Assembly: GCA_024680445.1 (NCBI GenBank) | Contig: JAILCJ010000168.1 | Span: 1-9,861, forward strand | Source of the DNA: Campylobacter sp. | Lineage (GTDB): Bacteria > Campylobacterota > Campylobacteria > Campylobacterales > Campylobacteraceae | Length of the DNA stretch: 9,861 nt | Reading direction: 5' to 3' | Shown here: positions 1 to 9,575 of the stretch, piece after piece | How the letters are laid out: each line of letters begins with the position of its first letter | Position numbering within the stretch: the first letter of the stretch is position 1 | The notes under the pieces: model-generated | The model's database searches: none | Told to the model about the DNA's origin: nothing | The model's input: the letters and a program-made list of their open reading frames with translations, nothing else | Program-made: the position numbers and the translations under genes

Positions 1-88
1 TAGCATTTACTATGGTTTCTTGGCTTCTTACTTTGGCTCTAAAATATTCTTGCGTATAATCTCTTTCATCTTTGTTTTTTTCAGACAT
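1..88 (-). CDS. Partial small gene of unknown function, runs off left edge
   Basis: The start codon lies at 88-86 on the minus strand, and 29 codons are open to the window edge. They begin MSEKNKDERDYTQEYF and are rich in charged residues. A strong Shine-Dalgarno (AAGGAGA, 100-94) sits 5 nt before the ATG, which is the main reason to believe this is a real gene. It follows the HipA-like gene by 33 nt in the same direction, so the two are probably co-transcribed. I do not recognise the family from the visible residues. A partner (antitoxin-like) protein of the HipA-like kinase is possible from position alone, but the visible part shows no helix-turn-helix. Confidence 0.65.
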   Translation of the reverse strand, partial: MSEKNKDERDYTQEYFRAKVRSQETIVNA

Positions 89-93
89 TTTAG

Positions 94-100
94 TCTCCTT
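94..100 (-). promoter_or_regulatory. Shine-Dalgarno of the partial left-edge gene
   Basis: AAGGAGA on the minus strand ends 5 nt before the ATG at 88. It is one of the best ribosome-binding sites in the window and decides the start of the truncated gene. Confidence 0.7.
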
Positions 101-121
101 TTTTTAAATTATTTTTACAGA

Positions 122-1267
122 TTATATAACAAATTTAGAAATTTTTAATGCCCAAAAGTCGTAATTGTTTTTTAAAATTTTCAAATTTGCGTTATTTATG
201 CCGTTTTTCTTAGCGATTTTTTCAAAACTATTCATCGCTACTAGCATATCAGATAAAATTTCTTTAAATTGAGCGGAATTTATATCAAAAAATTCTTTGA
301 TTTCATCAAAAAGTTTGATCGAAGCCTTGTTTTGCAAATCTATAAAATTTAAAGCGTGGCTTTGTTTTTCATATGAAATCAGCTCTGGCGTGATATCAAA
401 AGCTGGGCTTAGATTCCAAATTTGATTTTTTTCATCATACAAAACGCCATGATTTTTCAAATGGTCGTCGCTGTTGCCAAAAAAACCGTTAAAAAGCATT
501 CTGCGAAATAGCTCTTTTTTGTTTTTGCTATCCAAAAGCAAAGCCAAATCCACATAACTAGCCTGTGATTTTTGCCCCTCTTTTATGCCCAAAAGCGTCA
601 TGGCGGATTTGTAAGCTAGTCTTTTTTCGCCCTGCCTATCAAATCTTTTTATCAGCAATGCCGTGCCGTTTTTGCTCTCATAAAGCCTAGTTTCGCATAC
701 ATTTATTTTGGCTATTTTTGCCGTTTCTAGCATAGTTTGTTCGAATTTTGAGCAATGCCTTTCTTTTGCCAAAGGAAATTTGATGATAAAAGGCTCATTA
801 TTTATAACCACCCCAGCCTTTGGTCTAGCTCCGCCAAGACTGCCCGCACAAGCTATCAAAGGCGAAAAATCTTGATTTGCCCCAGACTCCAAGTCAAAAG
901 CCATTTGGCAAAGCTCATCTAAATTTATATTTTTTTGTGGGATTTGCGATATAAATTCTTTATCGTTTTTTATCCTTAAAGCCCCTTGTCTTAGGGCGTC
1001 ATTTACCCCTAGCAAATACTCGCTTTTTACGCCCAAGTCTTGGATAAATCTGCCCCACCTATCAGGGCTGATATCACAAAACGCACCCCATAGATTTTGC
1101 GAGACAAACTCGCCCCCACACAAAGGCAGATTTGGGTCTAGCTCAAAGCCAAATTTCAGCCAGTTTTCATCGTATGCAAAAGAGTAAGTTTTGTTTGCAT
1201 TTGTGCCAAAAATTTTTAATTCACCGACTTTGCTTTCATTAGCATAAATTTCAAAGAAATTTTTCAT
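122..1267 (-). CDS. HipA-family serine/threonine kinase (toxin-like)
   Basis: This 381-residue protein has the layout of HipA-type kinases. An N-terminal HipA_N-like domain covers about residues 5-105 (note ISPDRWGRFI at 66-75). A Gly-rich loop AGSLGGARPK at 141-150 contains Ser143, at the place where E. coli HipA is autophosphorylated. IIKFP at 161-165 supplies the probable ATP-binding Lys163. The catalytic segment NSDDHLKNH (265-273) has Asp268 and Asn272, and SPAFDITP (287-294) has the metal-binding Asp291. All key residues look intact, so it should be an active kinase. E. coli HipA phosphorylates glutamyl-tRNA synthetase; the target here is unknown. It is shorter than the ~440-residue E. 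coli protein. HipA is normally preceded by the antitoxin gene hipB, but the 221 bases upstream hold no such gene. The Shine-Dalgarno is weak (GGA about 8 nt before ATG). Family assignment is firm; the toxin role is inferred. Confidence 0.88.
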   Translation of the reverse strand: MKNFFEIYANESKVGELKIFGTNANKTYSFAYDENWLKFGFELDPNLPLCGGEFVSQNLWGAFCDISPDRWGRFIQDLGVKSEYLLGVNDALRQGALRIKNDKEFISQIPQKNINLDELCQMAFDLESGANQDFSPLIACAGSLGGARPKAGVVINNEPFIIKFPLAKERHCSKFEQTMLETAKIAKINVCETRLYESKNGTALLIKRFDRQGEKRLAYKSAMTLLGIKEGQKSQASYVDLALLLDSKNKKELFRRMLFNGFFGNSDDHLKNHGVLYDEKNQIWNLSPAFDITPELISYEKQSHALNFIDLQNKASIKLFDEIKEFFDINSAQFKEILSDMLVAMNSFEKIAKKNGINNANLKILKNNYDFWALKISKFVI

Positions 1268-1488
1268 TTTTTATCCAAATTTTTAGATTTTGCTCTAAAC
1301 TTTTATCTTTTTTCAAAAAAATTATAAGGCAACAAAGTTTCGTTTAGAATTTTATATTTTTGATTATTGTATTACCCAGTATTTCTCTATTTAATTCTTT
1401 AAATATTATCTTAAATTTTATAACATCTGTGTTTTTATTTTTTAAAGTGTAATTCATTGTTTTAAAGCACCTTATTTAAAAACCGCTA
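1268..1488. other. Gene-free AT-rich spacer between ligA and the hipA-like gene
   Basis: No reading frame here has a start codon and ribosome-binding site on either strand. The spacer holds the probable promoter of the hipA-like gene. I see no strong GC-rich hairpin followed by a T-run that would end ligA transcription, so read-through into the hipA-like gene cannot be excluded. Confidence 0.6.
1321..1326 (-). promoter_or_regulatory. Probable -10 element of the hipA-like gene
   Basis: The minus strand reads TATAAT here, a perfect -10 hexamer about 54 nt before the hipA-like start codon. Campylobacter sigma-70 promoters usually lack a conserved -35 and rely on AT-rich upstream DNA, which is present. 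It would give the HipA-like gene its own transcript, separate from ligA. This is a motif match only. Confidence 0.5.
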
Positions 1489-4732
<3,244 letters not shown>

Positions 4733-4736
<4 letters not shown>

Positions 4737-5353
4737 GGCTTGCCTTTTTGAAGTATGCAAAGTAAAAGCGGAGTTAGAAGTTGCGGAGATTTGGCGTTTA
4801 ACTCGGCAAGGCTAACTAATTTATAAAAGTATTCAAGTTCATCTTGACTAAATTTAAAACCAAGATCTATGGCTGTTAAAACTATATCGCTTATAAGGGT
4901 TTTTAACTCGTTTTTGCCGAAATTATCGCCTTTTTCATCGTTTGCGATCTTTTCTAAAAAACTATAAATTTCGGCGAGATCAAGATGTTTAAGATCTAGC
5001 TTTAACACATTTTTTGCCCTTGGTTTTAAAAGATTTTGCGATATTAGCCTTGATCTTATCGTTTGTAAAAGTAAATTTTTGCTTTTTGTAGCGATAGTAA
5101 AATATATATTTTTTGGCGGTTCTTCTATGATTTTTAAAAGAGAATTTTGGGCTTCTGTGCGATAACTTTGAGCCATTAAAACAAGCATTTTTGGATCTTT
5201 TTCGGCTATATAAGCTTCTTTAATGACTTCATGGGTATTTTCTAACAAAAATTCTTCTGCTTCAAAAAATCTTAGCTGATTTATAGGGTAACGCTCGAAA
5301 AGCTCGATTTTAAGCTTGTCAAAGTCGTTTGTGATGACTATTTTGCTTTGCAT
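4733..5353 (-). CDS. holB: DNA polymerase III delta' subunit (clamp loader), short epsilon type
   Basis: Delta' is a non-catalytic clamp-loader subunit that helps place the beta sliding clamp on primed DNA. The family signature AQNSLLKIIEEPP lies at residues 68-80, and TIRSRL (98-103) gives the clamp-loader Ser-Arg pair, Arg102 being the presumptive arginine finger. The third residue of the usual SRC motif is Leu. At 206 residues it is much shorter than the E. coli protein (334), with no Walker A segment and little of the C-terminal collar domain. Such reduced delta' proteins are the rule in Campylobacter and Helicobacter as far as I recall. It starts 1 nt after the hobA stop and its TGA overlaps the folP ATG. 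The ribosome-binding site is poor, so coupling to hobA translation is likely. Confidence 0.88.
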
Positions 5354-5354
5354 T

Positions 5355-5891
5355 TTAAAGCAAACTTACCTGATTTAAAAGCACTGCGTCTATGCTTTTG
5401 TCAAAAAGTTTTAAAAGTTCTATAAGTCTAATGTCTAAATTTTCGTCTTTTGAATTTAAACAAATCGAATTATGACTTTGCTCATCAAAAAGCCACATAT
5501 AGCTATCATCGTTATTTTTAGCTATATTTGCCCTTTTATCCATGTGTTTGCCTATGTAAAAATATACATATCCGTTTGGAAACATGATACTAAGCATATC
5601 TTCAAGTAACAAAATTTCTTCTGGCGAGCTAATCTCGTCTAAATGCGGATAGATCGATTTTAGTGCAACAAAAGGCAAAAGTGGTCTAGCTCCCGAGCGG
5701 TTAATGCGTTTAAGCAAATAGCTTTCAAACCACGATCTATCCTCGTCTGTTATGACTATGAAAGTGCGACCTTCAAGTAAGAATTTAAGCCTTGAACTAA
5801 GCAAGGCTATCCACTCGACTCGAAAGTCTTGCATGTAAGCATTAAGGCCATTTTTGGCAATGGCGTCATTGCTCCACTTAACAAAATCCAT
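5355..5891 (-). CDS. hobA: DnaA-binding initiation factor HobA
   Basis: HobA is an epsilonproteobacterial protein that binds domains I-II of DnaA and promotes its assembly at the replication origin. It was first described in Helicobacter pylori and is structurally related to E. coli DiaA (SIS-like fold). The 178-residue length fits the family. The N-terminus, WSNDAIAKNGLNAYMQDFR followed by WIALLSSRL, and the segment DRSWFESYLLKRIN are recognisable, as is the genomic position between lysC and holB. No signal peptide or membrane segment is seen. Its ATG overlaps the lysC stop as TAATG and has only a weak Shine-Dalgarno (GAG), so it probably depends on lysC translation. That could tie DnaA-control protein levels to the upstream genes. 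The assignment rests on remembered family features. Confidence 0.9.
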   Translation of the reverse strand: MDFVKWSNDAIAKNGLNAYMQDFRVEWIALLSSRLKFLLEGRTFIVITDEDRSWFESYLLKRINRSGARPLLPFVALKSIYPHLDEISSPEEILLLEDMLSIMFPNGYVYFYIGKHMDKRANIAKNNDDSYMWLFDEQSHNSICLNSKDENLDIRLIELLKLFDKSIDAVLLNQVSLL

Positions 5892-6358
5892 TATTTATCT
5901 AGCTCATAAGCGTCGTGAAGTACGCGAACTGCGAGTTCACCGTATTTTTGATCGACTATCATTGAAATTTTTATTTCGCTAGTTGAAATCATTTGAATAT
6001 TGATATTTTCTTTTGCTAAGGTTTCAAAGGCTTTGCAAGCTACGCCACTATGGCTTTTCATGCCAACACCAACGATAGAAACTTTAACGATAGCGTCATC
6101 ATACTCAACATGATTTGCTACGCCCAAGCTTTGCATGGTTGCCTTAGCGATATCAAGTTCATTTTGCGGAACGGTAAAGCCCAAATTTGTCGTGCCGTCT
6201 CGACCGACATTTTGGATAATCATATCAACATTTACATTTTTTTCTGCAAGAGCTGTGAAAATTTCGGCTGCGATGCCCGGTTTATCGACCACGCCTCTTA
6301 GTGTTACTCTCGCTTGATTTTTATCTAGTGCTATACCGCTTAGCAAAACTTTTTCCAT
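5891..6358 (-). CDS. Probable internal translation product: aspartate kinase beta subunit
   Basis: Inside lysC, codon 245 is an ATG (6358-6356) preceded by AGGAGG with a 5-nt spacer. This is the best ribosome-binding site in the window. Translation from here, in the same frame, gives 155 residues starting MEKVLLSGIALDKNQARV and containing only the two ACT domains. The start falls at the same place as the known beta-subunit starts of alpha2-beta2 aspartokinases, such as Bacillus subtilis aspartokinase II and Corynebacterium glutamicum. Such beta chains bind the feedback effector and stabilise the alpha subunit. The sequence features are seen directly; actual production of the beta chain is inferred. 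Confidence 0.7.
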   Translation of the reverse strand: MEKVLLSGIALDKNQARVTLRGVVDKPGIAAEIFTALAEKNVNVDMIIQNVGRDGTTNLGFTVPQNELDIAKATMQSLGVANHVEYDDAIVKVSIVGVGMKSHSGVACKAFETLAKENINIQMISTSEIKISMIVDQKYGELAVRVLHDAYELDK

Positions 6359-7090
6359 TTTATCCTCCTGTGTTATAAGTGTTCCTTCGTTGTGGTTAAA
6401 ACTGCTTCTAGTTACTAGTTTGACATTTAGTTTTTTTGCTAGTTCAACAGAGCGGTTTTGCAAGACTTTTGCACCCGCACTAGCAAGTTCCATCATCTCA
6501 TCATAGCTGATTTTATCGAGCTTTTTAGCCTTTTTTTCTATACGCGGATCTGTGGTATAAACACCGTCAACATCGGTGAAAATCTCGCACAAATCAGCCT
6601 GTAAAGAACCAGCCAAGGCAACAGCACTTAGATCACTACCACCTCTTCCAAGCGTTGTTACATCGCCGTTTTCATCTATGCCTTGAAAACCAGCAACTAC
6701 GACTATACTGCCATTTTTTAACTCACTAAAAATTCTATCGGTATTGATACGTTTGATTCTAGCTTTTGTGTGATTTGCGTCTGTTATCATACCAGCCATA
6801 GCACCGGTAAGTCCGACTGCTTTGTGTCCAGCTGCATTTAATGCGATAGTTAAAATCGCCGTTGTAACTTGTTCGCCAGAACTTAAAAGCAAATCCATAG
6901 CTCTGCCGTCTGGTTGCTTATCGAAATGTTCGCCGTATTCAACTAACTGATTCGTAACTCCACTCATAGCCGAAAGAACGACGACGACATCGGCACCACT
7001 TTGTTTTGTTTCTATAACTCTCTTTGCGACGGCTTCGATTCTCTCGATAGATCCGACGCTAGTACCTCCAAATTTTTGAACGATAAGCAT
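5891..7090 (-). CDS. lysC: Aspartate kinase (alpha subunit)
   Basis: Aspartate kinase phosphorylates L-aspartate. It is the first committed step to lysine and diaminopimelate (cell wall), threonine, methionine and isoleucine. The 399-residue protein begins with the signature VQKFGGTSV (4-12). LLLSSGEQV (67-75), GFQGID (134-139), TTLGRGGSDLSA (145-156) and FTDVDGVYTTDPR (171-183) complete the amino-acid kinase domain. Two ACT regulatory domains follow from about residue 250 to the end (SGIALDKNQARVTLRGV and VSIVGVGMKSHSGVA), implying feedback inhibition, probably by lysine and/or threonine. Its ATG overlaps the rppH stop (TAATG), with AAGGA 8 nt upstream. The length matches the alpha/beta class of aspartokinases, and an internal start for the beta chain is present (separate entry). 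Confidence 0.97.
   Translation of the reverse strand: MLIVQKFGGTSVGSIERIEAVAKRVIETKQSGADVVVVLSAMSGVTNQLVEYGEHFDKQPDGRAMDLLLSSGEQVTTAILTIALNAAGHKAVGLTGAMAGMITDANHTKARIKRINTDRIFSELKNGSIVVVAGFQGIDENGDVTTLGRGGSDLSAVALAGSLQADLCEIFTDVDGVYTTDPRIEKKAKKLDKISYDEMMELASAGAKVLQNRSVELAKKLNVKLVTRSSFNHNEGTLITQEDKMEKVLLSGIALDKNQARVTLRGVVDKPGIAAEIFTALAEKNVNVDMIIQNVGRDGTTNLGFTVPQNELDIAKATMQSLGVANHVEYDDAIVKVSIVGVGMKSHSGVACKAFETLAKENINIQMISTSEIKISMIVDQKYGELAVRVLHDAYELDK
6364..6369 (-). promoter_or_regulatory. Internal Shine-Dalgarno within lysC
   Basis: AGGAGG on the minus strand lies 5 nt (ATAAA) before the in-frame ATG at 6358. It is encoded within the codons for Gln-Glu-Asp just ahead of Lys-Met. A full six-base consensus is rare in this AT-rich window and decides the beta-subunit start. 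Confidence 0.75.
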
Positions 7091-7560
7091 TAAATATATC
7101 CTTTCTCTTTGAAATAATTCAAAACTTTCATGTAAATAGGCTTTTTAAAATGTGTGATTTCATTGCAAACTTCACTGAAATTTAGGAATTTATACTTGCT
7201 AAATTCAGGTTTTTGTGTGTTTAAATTTATCTTTGCGCCCGGCTTTAAACGCACCAAAAAATACTTTTGCGTTTGTCCGTCGAACATATACATTTTTTTG
7301 CTAGCTCTAGCCCCACTTGGAAAATCATAGCTTATCCACTCTGGGTGCTGATCTAAAATTTCGACTTCGTTTGTTCCTATTTCTTCTTTTAACTCACGAA
7401 GCAAAGCCTCTTGCGGACTTTCGCCCTCATCTATCCCGCCTTGGGGAAACTGCCAAACTTGATCAAGGTCTATCCTGTTTGCGACCAGAAATTCACATTT
7501 AAAAGGATATTTGCTAGATAAAATTACAGCAGCGACATTTGGTCTGTATTTTTTCTCCAT
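7090..7560 (-). CDS. rppH: RNA pyrophosphohydrolase RppH (Nudix hydrolase)
   Basis: RppH removes pyrophosphate from the 5' end of triphosphorylated mRNA, which opens the RNA to 5'-end-dependent decay. The protein has 156 residues. A complete Nudix box GX5EX7REUXEEXGU lies at 41-63 (GGIDEGE...RELKEEIGT) with the metal-binding Glu56, Glu59 and Glu60. VWQFPQGGID just before it is typical of the RppH/Ap4A-hydrolase branch, as are the early RPNVAAVILS segment and KPIYMKVLNYF near the C-terminus. It is the first gene of the six-gene operon. AGG stands 8 nt before the ATG, and a promoter lies within 50 nt upstream. A dinucleoside-polyphosphate hydrolase role (older name NudH/InvA) is the alternative. 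The branch is well supported; the in vivo substrate is from the family. Confidence 0.93.
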   Translation of the reverse strand: MEKKYRPNVAAVILSSKYPFKCEFLVANRIDLDQVWQFPQGGIDEGESPQEALLRELKEEIGTNEVEILDQHPEWISYDFPSGARASKKMYMFDGQTQKYFLVRLKPGAKINLNTQKPEFSKYKFLNFSEVCNEITHFKKPIYMKVLNYFKEKGYI

Positions 7561-7604
7561 AACTTTTACCTAAAAAATTTTTGCAAGATTTTAACAAAAT
7601 GTAA

Positions 7605-7610
7605 ATTATA
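7605..7610 (-). promoter_or_regulatory. Probable -10 of the rppH-lysC-hobA-holB-folP-ligA operon
   Basis: The minus strand reads GATATAATTT, a perfect TATAAT, 45 nt before the rppH ATG in the 62-base gap after murI. The surroundings are AT-rich with no clear -35, as usual in Campylobacter. With overlapping genes downstream and no other clear promoter up to 3447, this could drive all six genes. Read-through from murI is also possible, since no terminator hairpin is visible in the gap. Confidence 0.55.
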
Positions 7611-7622
7611 TCGTGTTTAAAT

Positions 7623-8402
7623 TTATATTTCTCGCATTTTTTTTAATCTCAAAAGATACGAATTCATCTTATCAAGCTCGTTTTTATCGCAAATTTCATC
7701 ACCTGAAACATAAAATTTAAGGCTAAATTTTTCACTGCTTTTAAGCCCTAGCCTTGAAATTTCGCTTTTTACTCTTTTTATGGTTCCAAAATTTCCGTCA
7801 AGGAATTTTATATGCTCTGGCAAAACAGCCCTTAGACTATCTTTAAAATAGTTAAAATGCGTGCAGCCAAGCACCAACGAACTATAATCATCAAGTTTAA
7901 GGGCTTTAAATTCTTCTTTTAGGTAATTTTTTACATTTTTGCTATCAAATTCGCCGTTTTGTGCGAATTCTACGAGTTTTGGCAAGGCTAAAAGATCGAC
8001 TTTTTCATCAGAATTTGTTCTTGCTATTAAGTCTTGAAGTTTTTTGCCCTTAACCGTAAGCGGAGTGGCTATGACAAGGGTTTTTGCCGGTTCGTTTAGA
8101 TCAAGAGCGACCTTAACGGCTGGCTCCATGCCTATGATAGGCACGCAAAATCTTTGCCTAAGCTCGGCGATAGCGACACTTGTAGCGGTATTGCAAGCTA
8201 CAACTATGATATCGCAAGCAAGTTTTAATAGATATTCGATCGCTTCTGTGCTAAGTTTAAGCACCATTTCTTTGCTTTTTGTGCCGTATGGAGCGTTTTT
8301 GCTATCAGCATAAAAATAAAATTCTTCGTTTTTTAGGCTCAAAAGTGCTTCATTTAAAACGCTTAGACCGCCTATGCCCGAATCAAAAAAAGCTATTTTC
8401 AT
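7623..8402 (-). CDS. murI: Glutamate racemase
   Basis: MurI interconverts L- and D-glutamate in the cytoplasm and supplies D-glutamate for peptidoglycan. The 259-residue length fits the family (E. coli 285, H. pylori 255). The N-terminus FFDSGIGGLSV (5-15) carries the catalytic-site Asp7. YADSKNAPYG (31-40) is the conserved substrate-loop motif. The two catalytic cysteines are Cys70 in VACNTATS and Cys180 in LGCTHF, with His182 next to the second. All required residues are intact. It precedes the rppH operon by 62 nt on the same strand and is divergent from xerH. The Shine-Dalgarno is weak. Confidence 0.97.
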   Translation of the reverse strand: MKIAFFDSGIGGLSVLNEALLSLKNEEFYFYADSKNAPYGTKSKEMVLKLSTEAIEYLLKLACDIIVVACNTATSVAIAELRQRFCVPIIGMEPAVKVALDLNEPAKTLVIATPLTVKGKKLQDLIARTNSDEKVDLLALPKLVEFAQNGEFDSKNVKNYLKEEFKALKLDDYSSLVLGCTHFNYFKDSLRAVLPEHIKFLDGNFGTIKRVKSEISRLGLKSSEKFSLKFYVSGDEICDKNELDKMNSYLLRLKKMREI

Positions 8403-8417
8403 CTCATTTTCTTTAAA

Positions 8418-8423
8418 GTTATA
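8418..8423 (-). promoter_or_regulatory. Possible -10 of murI
   Basis: The minus strand reads TATAAC within TTTTTATAACTTT, 15 nt before the murI ATG. If used, the leader would be very short, consistent with the weak ribosome-binding site. AT-rich DNA in this 95-nt intergenic stretch offers other choices, so this is a weak call. Confidence 0.25.
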
Positions 8424-8467
8424 AAAATTTTAAGGCGTAATTTTAACGCAAAAATTCTAAATTTGGT

Positions 8468-8473
8468 TATAAT
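8468..8473 (+). promoter_or_regulatory. Probable -10 of xerH
   Basis: The plus strand reads GGTTATAATC, a perfect TATAAT 24 nt before the xerH ATG. TAAGG at 8486-8490 is a suitable Shine-Dalgarno, 7 nt from the ATG. The promoter is divergent to murI. Confidence 0.55.
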
Positions 8474-8497
8474 CAGCCAAAAATTTAAGGCAAATTT

Positions 8498-9565
8498 ATG
8501 AAATATCCATTAGATATAAAAGGCGATTTTAAACTTTCTTTGCTTTTTTGGCTCACTCGTTATGTCAAATTTAAACTAAGTTCACTTTCAAACAAAGAAC
8601 TTCGCGACCCCCAAAGCCTCGCTAGCGTAAATTTTGCCCTAAATAAAGATATGAAAAACATAAACGAGCTTGACGCCTTGGTCAAAAAAGCCAGAAATGC
8701 CGGGCTAACAGGGATAAATACATATTTTAATCCGCTTAAAAAAATTTACGAAACCATGTGTTATTACGAACTTGACAGCCTTAAACAAATAGACGAGGAA
8801 TTTGTAAGCGAAATTTTAGCCTCTTGCACGGGCGGTTTGAGCGATGCGAGTAAGAAAAATTATCGCATTTCAACCATAAATTTTTTCTCATTTTTAGATA
8901 AGCAAAATCAAGAAGACGGCAAATCGCATGTTTTTGACATAGAGCTTAAAAATTGGGGCGGAGTAAGCGGTTTTAGGGGGCAGAAATTGCCTGAATTTAT
9001 GAACGAAGATGAGGTAAAAAAATTTTTAAATGCCATAGATGAAATGGATTTTAAATCAAATACAAACCGCAACAAACTCATCTTAAAAATCATCATTTTT
9101 ACCGGAATTCGTGTCAGCGAAGCCCTAAATTTGAAGCGAAAAGACATAACAGAAGAAGGCGATTTGTATATCATACGCATAAGGGGCAAGGGCAACAAAT
9201 ACCGCATAGTGATGATAAAACGCCATCTCATCGAGACTTTGCTTGATTGCATAGCGATAAATTATATAAATAAAGAGGGTTTTTTGTTTGTAAATCGCAA
9301 GGGCGGACGCCTCACGCAAGCCTATGTTAGCCGCATAGTCGAGCAAATTTTATTTAAAGCTGGTATCAGAAAGGAAAAAAATGGCGCACACATGCTCCGC
9401 CATACCTTTGCGACCTTGCTTTACAAAAAGCAAAAAGACCTCGTTTTGGTTCAAGAAGCCCTTGGACACGCCAGTCTTAACACTTCACGCATTTATACGC
9501 ATTTTGATAATGACAAACTAAAACTCGCCGCCAAAGTCGCCGAAGACCTTAGCAACGAAGCTTAG
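8498..9565 (+). CDS. xerH: Tyrosine site-specific recombinase XerH
   Basis: XerH is the single chromosome-dimer-resolving recombinase of Campylobacter and Helicobacter. It acts at the difH site with FtsK, in place of the XerC/XerD pair. At 355 residues it is longer than XerC/XerD (~300), as XerH proteins are. Residues ~20-150 form the core-binding SAM-like domain. The catalytic domain from ~165 holds the full active site: Arg205 (FTGIRVSEAL), Lys231 (RGKGNKYR), His298 and Arg301 (HMLRHTFATLL), His324 (LGHASLNTS) and the nucleophile Tyr333 (RIYTHF). It is divergent from murI and alone on the plus strand. An integrase of a mobile element is the alternative, but the core-gene setting and close match to the XerH length favour the housekeeping enzyme. 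The repeat array starts 11 nt after its stop codon. Confidence 0.93.
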   Translation: MKYPLDIKGDFKLSLLFWLTRYVKFKLSSLSNKELRDPQSLASVNFALNKDMKNINELDALVKKARNAGLTGINTYFNPLKKIYETMCYYELDSLKQIDEEFVSEILASCTGGLSDASKKNYRISTINFFSFLDKQNQEDGKSHVFDIELKNWGGVSGFRGQKLPEFMNEDEVKKFLNAIDEMDFKSNTNRNKLILKIIIFTGIRVSEALNLKRKDITEEGDLYIIRIRGKGNKYRIVMIKRHLIETLLDCIAINYINKEGFLFVNRKGGRLTQAYVSRIVEQILFKAGIRKEKNGAHMLRHTFATLLYKKQKDLVLVQEALGHASLNTSRIYTHFDNDKLKLAAKVAEDLSNEA

Positions 9566-9575
9566 GGTAAAAATC

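Noticed and set aside
4737..4760. Upstream folP start at 4760 (8 extra residues)
   Set aside because: The ATG at 4736 forms an ATGA overlap with holB and has AAGG at proper distance. The upstream ATG has a poorer site and would overlap holB by 28 nt.
8403..8497. A difH recombination site between murI and xerH
   Set aside because: The region has short inverted pieces (for example AATTTT...AAAATT around 8440-8457 with a 6-nt centre), but no pair of ~11-bp arms around a 6-bp centre that I could defend. A direct comparison with known difH sequences is needed.
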